Shown here piece by piece: positions 6,250 to 9,549 of a DNA stretch of 9,549 nucleotides (its first letter is position 1; the number at the start of each line of letters is the position of its first letter). Made by a program: the position numbers and the translations under genes. The DNA lies in the NCBI GenBank assembly GCA_027028725.1, contig JALVIB010000053.1, forward strand, positions 1 through 9,549, given 5' to 3'. This DNA is from Candidatus Altimarinota bacterium. Lineage in GTDB: Bacteria; Patescibacteriota; Gracilibacteria; UBA4473. The notes beneath the pieces were generated by a model. It did no database searches and had not been told where the DNA came from. It saw nothing but the letters and a program-made list of their open reading frames with translations.

Positions 6250-6261
6250 AAGTCCGGACTT
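6250..6261. promoter_or_regulatory. Palindromic operator B2 upstream of the DMT transporter
   Basis: AAGTCCGGACTT is centred at 6255.5, about 39 bp before the ATG at 6295. It overlaps the candidate -35 (6260-6265). If that transcript is leaderless, this operator is centred near -39, matching the roughly -38 inferred for A2 at proC. That agreement supports one regulator acting in the same way on both genes. Confidence 0.65.
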
Positions 6262-6287
6262 GTTTTTTGAAATTCAAACCCTAAACT
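6260..6287 (+). promoter_or_regulatory. Candidate promoter of the DMT transporter
   Basis: TTGTTT (6260-6265, 3 of 6), a 16-bp spacer and TAAACT (6282-6287, 4 of 6), with 7 nt to the ATG. The match is weak on its own and is supported by the same -10 to ATG spacing seen at other genes here and by the overlapping operator. Confidence 0.35.
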
Positions 6288-6294
6288 GCCAGCG

Positions 6295-7197
6295 ATGTTT
6301 TTACTCGCTATAATAATTTCATTTACGGCTTACGCCATTCAAGGAACACTAATGGCGAAATACGCCCGTCAAATGGACGGACTTTCGACCGTGGTTTACC
6401 GTAGCGGAAGTTTAATTTTTACAATGTTGCCGTTGCTTTTTTTTGCGAGTTGGGCAGAAATTCGCGGGATTTCTGATTATTGGCTAGAAATTTCTCTCGC
6501 GGGAATTACCGCGGTTGTTGGCTCAGCGTTGTCGTTTTACTCGATGAAATTTATGCCAGTCGGGATTAAAAACATTTTTTCTAAAATTATCGGAACTTTG
6601 TGGGCGATTGTGCTGGGATTTCTCTTTTTTCACGAATCCATAACGCTCACGCAAGCGGTTTTAATGGCTTTAGTACTGATTGCCGGTTATATGCTTTCCC
6701 GCGAAAAAAACGATTTTGATCATCTGGACAACAATCTTTGGAAAGGCTTAGTGCTGACTTTCTTTTCGCAAATTGTTGTGGGAGTTAGTTTTTATTATGT
6801 TTCGTATGTTTCCCGCGAACTTTCGCCATATGTGGCGGGATATTTCTGGGAAGCGTTAATCGGGATTTTTGCGATAATTATTGTAGCGTTTCGTCCGCTT
6901 TATGACGGCAAAAAACTTTATAAAATTTCTTTTCGTGAGTTTTTAAAAATCGCGGGAATTTGCTCGTTAACTTTATTTGGAACTGGGGGATTTTTATACG
7001 CGGTTAATCACGGGAATTACGCCATCACCAATGTTTTGATGAACGGATCTGTATTTGTATCAATTTTGGTCGCACACTACGCTTTCCACGAAAAAATGAC
7101 CAAACGGCAATGGATTTGGATTATCGCTTTGGTGGTGGGGATTGTAGCGCTGAATTATTCGCAGGAAATTGCTGATTTTGTGGCGAGGTTAATATAA
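6295..7197 (+). CDS. EamA/DMT-family transporter
   Basis: A 300-residue integral membrane protein with about ten hydrophobic helices in two tandem EamA halves (about 1-135 and 150-290), the standard size for drug/metabolite transporters. Each half ends with the family pattern of a helix, a short FFHE or FHEK turn (111-114 and 264-267) and two closing helices. Such carriers export or import amino acids, nucleotides or other small metabolites; the substrate cannot be read from sequence. The same paired operator lies in front of proC, so an amino acid or related metabolite is a reasonable guess (inference). ATG 6295 is chosen because helix 1 starts directly after it; there is no Shine-Dalgarno sequence. 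Iterated-motif copies within the gene give SREK (135-138) and SREL (173-176). The next gene starts 51 bp downstream with its own promoter. Confidence 0.88.
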   Translation: MFLLAIIISFTAYAIQGTLMAKYARQMDGLSTVVYRSGSLIFTMLPLLFFASWAEIRGISDYWLEISLAGITAVVGSALSFYSMKFMPVGIKNIFSKIIGTLWAIVLGFLFFHESITLTQAVLMALVLIAGYMLSREKNDFDHLDNNLWKGLVLTFFSQIVVGVSFYYVSYVSRELSPYVAGYFWEALIGIFAIIIVAFRPLYDGKKLYKISFREFLKIAGICSLTLFGTGGFLYAVNHGNYAITNVLMNGSVFVSILVAHYAFHEKMTKRQWIWIIALVVGIVALNYSQEIADFVARLI

Positions 7198-7212
7198 TTT
7201 CGCGGGATCTTC

Positions 7213-7241
7213 TTGACTTTTTTTGCGAAAAAATGTAAAAA
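7213..7241 (+). promoter_or_regulatory. Promoter of the small membrane protein gene
   Basis: -35 TTGACT (7213-7218, 5 of 6), a 17-bp spacer, and -10 TAAAAA (7236-7241, 4 of 6) ending 7 nt before the ATG at 7249. An iterated-motif copy (7200-7207) lies just upstream. The arrangement predicts a leaderless message. Confidence 0.55.
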
Positions 7242-7248
7242 ATAAACG

Positions 7249-7506
7249 ATGAGAAGACTAGATGGAATAGATCGCTACGAAGATAAATCAAATTTTGAAA
7301 AAATGATGGGAATTTTTGGAAATTCTTTTTTGGCAGTAGTGGGAGTTTTAGGCGCTGGATTAGGTTTACATTTTGCTTTAGAAAATCTAGAACAACTAGA
7401 TACCGCTGGAAAAGCTTTATATGGAACTGAAATTTTAGCAGCAAGTAGTCTAACAGTTTTTGCAGTAAAAAATGTTATAGGAAATTTCAAGTCATTGTTT
7501 AATTAA
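7249..7506 (+). CDS. Small two-helix membrane protein, unknown function
   Basis: 85 residues: a charged N-terminus (MRRLDGIDRYEDKSNFEK), a glycine-rich hydrophobic helix (about 21-44, GIFGNSFLAVVGVLGAGLGL), a short polar loop (45-57) and a second helix (about 58-78). It is unlike any family I recognise. It appears real because it has a good upstream promoter, an uninterrupted membrane-protein pattern and a clean fit between neighbours. It converges on rfbD with only 14 bp between the two stop codons. Unlike its neighbours it contains no CGCG and no copy of the iterated motif, and looks more AT-rich. That may reflect recent acquisition, or simply its small size. Confidence 0.6.
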   Translation: MRRLDGIDRYEDKSNFEKMMGIFGNSFLAVVGVLGAGLGLHFALENLEQLDTAGKALYGTEILAASSLTVFAVKNVIGNFKSLFN

Positions 7507-7520
7507 AATCCCGCGAAATT
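7507..7520. repeat. Iterated motif filling a convergent gene gap
   Basis: The whole 14-bp space between the stop of the small membrane protein gene (7506) and the stop of rfbD (7521) is AATCCCGCGAAATT, one copy of the iterated motif and its flanks. No separate terminator is visible for either gene. Confidence 0.8.
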
Positions 7521-8411
7521 TTAACTTAAAAAATCTCGCACCGCTTCTTTCCAATCGCGCATTTCCTTTTTTAGTTTGGTGTTTTTTAAAACGGAATTTG
7601 TCGGTCGTTTGGCTGGACGATTCAAGGACTTTGCAGAAATTTTTTTAATCTTGGTTTTAATCCCATTATCTCGCAGGAAAAATTCTGCGAAATCTGCCCA
7701 CGAAGTTGGTTGTCCCGAGTTTTGAATGTGATAATGACCGACTGGTTTTTCTTTTTCCACGAATTCCGCGAAAACAAATTCGGCTAAATCTTTAGCAGAA
7801 GTTGGGCGCCCGATTTCATCGGCGACAATTTCTAATTTCATATTTTCCTCCTTCGCCAAGGCTTCGGAGGACAAGTCGCGGGATTTTTTTAGAATCGCGG
7901 AAATAAAATTTTCTCCGCCTTTTCCAAAAAGCCAAGTCGTGCGGATATTCCACCATTTTTTCGCGAAATTTTCCAATAATTTTTCTGCTTCCAATTTAGT
8001 TTGTCCGTAGTAATTCAGAGGATTTCGCGGGAAATTTTCAGTTATTTCCGCATCTTTTTTTGCATCAAAAACATAATCTGTCGAAAAATGGATAATCGGA
8101 ATTTCGTATTTCAAAATATTTTCCAGTGCTTCAACATTGAGCGCGTGGCATTCTTCGCGGGATTTTTCCGCTTGATCGACATTTGTATAAGCCACACAAT
8201 AAATTATTAAATCAAAAAAATTGTCGGTTAGAACATCATCAACTTGTTCGAAATCCAAAACATCAAAATCCGCACGACTCGGCGCAATAAATTTTAAATC
8301 AGAATTTTCGCCACCCCCGCAGGGCGGGAGGGCGCAGCGGGATTTTTTTTCTAAAATTTTTAGAAACTCTGAGCCGAGCAAACCTGTTTTTCCCAACAAT
8401 AAGATATTCAT
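7521..8411 (-). CDS. rfbD: dTDP-4-dehydrorhamnose reductase (RfbD-like)
   Basis: An NAD(P)H-dependent short-chain reductase that makes dTDP-L-rhamnose for surface polysaccharide. The sequence shows the nucleotide-binding GKTGLLG (7-13), the active-site region FSTDYVFD (109-116) with Y135-G-Q-T-K139 (YxxxK), GRPTSAKDLA (201-210) and the C-terminal RPTNSVL (269-275). At 296 residues it is slightly longer than usual. The excess corresponds to two repeat-derived stretches: 22-34 (KKSRCALPPCGGG, GC-rich element) and 177-189 (SRDLSSEALAKEE, palindromic element). Both keep the frame and lie in surface-loop positions by family comparison. ATG 8411 is chosen; TAAAAT lies 7 nt upstream and no Shine-Dalgarno sequence is seen. 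No other rhamnose genes (rfbA, B, C) are in the window, so a related sugar-nucleotide reductase remains possible. Confidence 0.87.
   Translation of the reverse strand: MNILLLGKTGLLGSEFLKILEKKSRCALPPCGGGENSDLKFIAPSRADFDVLDFEQVDDVLTDNFFDLIIYCVAYTNVDQAEKSREECHALNVEALENILKYEIPIIHFSTDYVFDAKKDAEITENFPRNPLNYYGQTKLEAEKLLENFAKKWWNIRTTWLFGKGGENFISAILKKSRDLSSEALAKEENMKLEIVADEIGRPTSAKDLAEFVFAEFVEKEKPVGHYHIQNSGQPTSWADFAEFFLRDNGIKTKIKKISAKSLNRPAKRPTNSVLKNTKLKKEMRDWKEAVRDFLS
7847..7875. repeat. Palindromic repeat inserted in rfbD
   Basis: CCTCC (7847-7851) and GGAGG (7866-7870) flank TTCGCCAAGGCTTC, an imperfect palindrome, followed by ACAAG and then directly by an iterated-motif copy (7876). The form matches a dispersed palindrome I recognise from other uncultured bacterial genomes. 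It encodes SSEALAKEE (181-189), where RfbD relatives have a shorter loop. Confidence 0.55.
8311..8347. repeat. GC-rich repeat inserted in rfbD (copy 2)
   Basis: CCACCCCCGCAGGGCGGG followed by AGGGCGCAGCGGGATTTTT. This is the same block order as 549-580 in proC, in the same plus-strand orientation although the host genes are on opposite strands. It ends in GCGGGATTTTT, a variant of the iterated motif. It encodes RfbD residues 22-34. Confidence 0.6.
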
Positions 8412-8418
8412 CGAGATT

Positions 8419-8424
8419 ATTTTA
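8419..8424 (-). promoter_or_regulatory. Candidate -10 element of rfbD
   Basis: TAAAAT on the minus strand (5 of 6 to TATAAT), with 7 nt to the ATG at 8411. No -35 match is found; a copy of the iterated motif (8439-8446) occupies that position. Confidence 0.45.
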
Positions 8425-8449
8425 GGAATTTTTAGAAATCCCGCGAAAT

Positions 8450-8493
8450 TAAAATTACATTCTACGAGCTTGCGAGTAGTAAATGTAATTTTA
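8450..8493. repeat. Long imperfect inverted repeat
   Basis: TAAAATTACATTCTAC (8450-8465) pairs with the complement at 8476-8493, leaving a 2-nt bulge and a 10-nt loop (GAGCTTGCGA). It lies just upstream of the rfbD -10 region and directly follows an iterated-motif copy. Its flanks are not T-rich enough for an obvious terminator. Confidence 0.6.
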
Positions 8494-8520
8494 CCCTGAG
8501 CGACAAATGTTTTTAGAAGT

Positions 8521-8543
8521 GTTAGAAGTCGAACGGGTCTAAC
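8521..8543. repeat. Short hairpin repeat
   Basis: GTTAGA (8521-8526) pairs with TCTAAC (8538-8543) around AGTCGAACGGG. TTAGAAGT also occurs twice in a row here (8513-8520 and 8522-8529). It fits a degraded short dispersed palindrome. Confidence 0.45.
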
Positions 8544-8553
8544 AATTTAGTAT

Positions 8554-8574
8554 AAAAAAAGCCCCTAAAGGGGC
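8554..8574 (-). terminator. Strong rho-independent terminator after tRNA-Thr
   Basis: On the minus strand GCCCC-TTTA-GGGGC (8574-8561) is followed by seven T residues (8560-8554). It lies about 15 nt after the encoded CCA of tRNA-Thr. Confidence 0.85.
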
Positions 8575-8588
8575 ATTTATCTTACAAG

Positions 8589-8665
8589 TGGAGCCACCTA
8601 TCGGGATCGAACCGATGACCTACGGGTTACAAATCCGTTGCTCTAGCCAGCTGAGCTAAGGTGGC
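8589..8665 (-). tRNA. tRNA-Thr(UGU)
   Basis: The acceptor GCCACCT pairs with AGGTGGC; the discriminator is U73 and CCA is encoded (8589-8591). The D stem is GCTC/GAGC, the anticodon loop TTTGTAA gives TGT, and the T arm is ATCGG-TTCGATC-CCGAT. The anticodon stem is ACGGA/CCCGT, so the loop-closing pair (31-39) is an A-C mismatch while the other four pairs are sound. It is a single-tRNA unit with a clear promoter and terminator. Confidence 0.95.
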
Positions 8666-8691
8666 GCCGAAGCTTTTCAAAAAGCAGGAGA

Positions 8692-8719
8692 ATTCTAGAA
8701 AAATTTTTTTTCTCGTCAA
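8692..8719 (-). promoter_or_regulatory. Sigma70-type promoter of tRNA-Thr
   Basis: -35 TTGACG (8719-8714, 5 of 6), a 16-bp A/T-tract spacer and -10 TAGAAT (8697-8692, 5 of 6). The predicted start near 8685 gives a leader of about 20 nt before the tRNA. An iterated-motif copy (8725-8732) lies just upstream of the -35. Confidence 0.75.
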
Positions 8720-8764
8720 ATTTTTCGCGGGATTTTTGTGAAAGCGAACAAAATAAAGATATAA

Positions 8765-8780
8765 GAAGCCTAAAAGCTTC
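8765..8780 (-). terminator. Possible weak terminator after the LytR-type gene
   Basis: GAAGC (minus strand, 8780-8776) pairs with GCTTC (8769-8765) around a 6-nt loop, followed by TTATATCTTTATTTT. The stem is short and the T-run broken, but it is the only hairpin between the stop at 8812 and the tRNA-Thr promoter. Confidence 0.35.
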
Positions 8781-8811
8781 GCTTACAAGTAGTTGGGAAA
8801 TTGTTTTGAAA

Positions 8812-9549
8812 CTAGTTTTTCTTTGCTTCAGTTTGAATTTCTTCTTCCTCGTAATTGCTTTGATAGTCTTTTCCTAAAACAATTTGAATATCAATAACAT
8901 CATCAGTTGGCTCAATTTTGGGATTAATGTTTTTAATTCCAATGTAGTTTTTAATAAAATCGATAGTTTTCGGTTTTTCCGCGAAAATTTTAACAAAAGT
9001 TTTTTCCACTTCTTCGTCAGAATCATAGTTCCCAATTTCTGCGATATGAAAGCCAAGTCTTCTGAGACGGGAGCCAAGTTTGCCCGCCAAACCTTCTTCG
9101 CCCGATCCGTTTAAAACAGAAATTTGGGCGTTTTCCAACAAGGTTTCTGGATCAATTAAAGTTAATTCAATGAATTTTTTATTGTCTTTTTTCGAACGCG
9201 GTAAAAGCACAAATTGTCCACCATAAAATTCGCGGGCTGGCGGGTATAATAATCCGCCTTTTTGTGTCGGGTCGTCGTTCAAAACAGCCGAAATAACATT
9301 TCCATAATCAATTTTTGACCCGATTTTTGCCAAAGCAGACATTTGAATTAACCCCATATCCGTATTTATTCGCCGACGGAAAATGTCGTAAAATTCGCGG
9401 AGTTTTCCTAAATTTTCAGACCAACCATTTGCTTCAATCTTTGACCGAATGGCGAGGGCGATGTCTTGCTGTCTTTTAGCTCGTGAGTAATCCGAAGTTG
9501 TTTTTCGGCTTCGGGCATATTTTAACGCTGTTGAGCCATCAAAATGCTG
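8812..9549 (-). CDS. LytR-CpsA-Psr family protein, C-terminal part
   Basis: The gene enters from beyond 9549, so only 245 codons and the stop (TAG, 8812-8814) are visible. The frame is open to the edge; the ATG at 9357 is internal. The visible part starts within the LCP catalytic domain: HFDGSTALKYARSR, then TTSDYSRAKRQQ with the conserved arginines and aspartate. It ends with an LytR_C domain: AQISVLNGSGEEGLAGKLGS, then LRRLGFHIAEIGN, ending near IQIVLGKDY and an acidic tail. These membrane-anchored enzymes transfer glycopolymers from an undecaprenyl carrier to peptidoglycan or the cell surface. That fits the nearby sugar-nucleotide reductase and the polyprenyl-type lipid enzymes. Only variants of the iterated motif occur here, for example PAREF near 9230. 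Confidence 0.9.
   Translation of the reverse strand, partial: QHFDGSTALKYARSRKTTSDYSRAKRQQDIALAIRSKIEANGWSENLGKLREFYDIFRRRINTDMGLIQMSALAKIGSKIDYGNVISAVLNDDPTQKGGLLYPPAREFYGGQFVLLPRSKKDNKKFIELTLIDPETLLENAQISVLNGSGEEGLAGKLGSRLRRLGFHIAEIGNYDSDEEVEKTFVKIFAEKPKTIDFIKNYIGIKNINPKIEPTDDVIDIQIVLGKDYQSNYEEEEIQTEAKKN

Larger units (their letters stand above)
281..8732. repeat. Highly iterated 8-mer motif TCGCGGGA/TCCCGCGA
   Basis: Hand count of the exact 8-mer gives 35 copies. TCGCGGGA begins at 408, 435, 1041, 1449, 1921, 2042, 2912, 3326, 3515, 3555, 4104, 4470, 5928, 5971, 5990, 6462, 6497, 6950, 7200, 7876, 8025, 8155 and 8725. TCCCGCGA begins at 281, 761, 1645, 2213, 2619, 3035, 5771, 6180, 6697, 6811, 7509 and 8439. 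About 0.3 would be expected in random sequence of equal base composition. The extended consensus is AAATCCCGCGAAATTT, which is palindromic at 12 of 16 positions. Near-variants with a CGCG core are also common. It occurs in genes and gaps alike and is not evenly spaced, so it is not a CRISPR or tandem array. Confidence 0.9.

Noticed and set aside
5924..6294. Riboswitch or structured leader upstream of the transporter
   Set aside because: The hairpins here are explained by dispersed repeats and lie upstream of the operator pair and predicted promoter, so they would not be in the transcript.
281..8732. CRISPR array from the repeated GC-core motif
   Set aside because: Copies are only 8-16 bp, irregularly spaced by tens to hundreds of bases, in both orientations and mostly inside genes. 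No array-like repeat-spacer pattern exists and no cas genes are seen.
8812..9357. Complete gene starting at ATG 9357
   Set aside because: The frame stays open to the window edge and the upstream codons encode typical LCP-domain sequence (ARSRKTTSDYSRAKRQQ), so the ATG is internal and the gene is partial.
128..9549. Recoded UGA (glycine), as in Gracilibacteria or Absconditabacteria
   Set aside because: All the protein genes read through in the standard code with full family motifs and no internal TGA. The absence of TGA stops among eight genes is too small a sample and fits AT-rich DNA.

Overview
The window reads as an AT-rich bacterial chromosome segment with short gaps, single-gene transcription units, no visible Shine-Dalgarno sequences and many small dispersed repeats. 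This style, together with unusual protein insertions and a lipid-enzyme fusion, resembles uncultured small-genome lineages such as the Candidate Phyla Radiation (Patescibacteria). That placement is a low-certainty inference, because no rRNA or marker tree is available here. The standard genetic code works: proteins read through without internal TGA, and of the eight visible stop codons seven are TAA and one is TAG.

Layout. 1-127: regulatory region with two perfect palindromes. 128-1111 (+): pyrroline-5-carboxylate reductase (proC). 1112-1470: terminator-like hairpins, tRNA-Leu(UAA) and tRNA-Cys(GCA) on the minus strand, and their promoter. 1475-2002 (-): unrecognised lipoprotein. 2051-3259 (-): a PAP2 phosphatase fused to a lipid (polyprenol/diacylglycerol-type) kinase. 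3260-3580: a 170-bp inverted-repeat element and the der promoter. 3581-5047 (+): ribosome-assembly GTPase Der. 5048-5284: repeats only. 5285-5923 (-): histidine-rich membrane protein with a ZIP-like motif. 5924-6294: several repeats and a second pair of the same palindromes. 6295-7197 (+): EamA/DMT transporter. 7249-7506 (+): small two-helix membrane protein. 7521-8411 (-): RfbD-like dTDP-4-dehydrorhamnose reductase. 8412-8811: hairpins, a terminator, tRNA-Thr(UGU) and its promoter. 8812-9549 (-): the C-terminal part of an LytR-CpsA-Psr protein, cut by the window edge.

Function. The PAP2-kinase fusion, RfbD and the LytR-type protein all fit cell-envelope polysaccharide work: polyprenyl-phosphate carrier supply, sugar-nucleotide synthesis and polymer attachment. 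They are not one operon. proC and the DMT transporter, 6 kb apart, share the same paired operator and may form a small amino-acid regulon.

The strongest unexplained signal is a highly iterated 8-mer, TCGCGGGA / TCCCGCGA, counted by hand 35 times on both strands in 9.5 kb. It sits in AT-rich flanks in genes, promoters and gaps. It behaves like an uptake sequence or a HIP1-type motif and leaves recurrent FAG, SRE and NPA tripeptides in the proteins. A second signal is in-frame repeat insertions within proC and rfbD. A third is a run of genes with -10-like hexamers exactly 7 nt before the start codon, which suggests leaderless transcripts.
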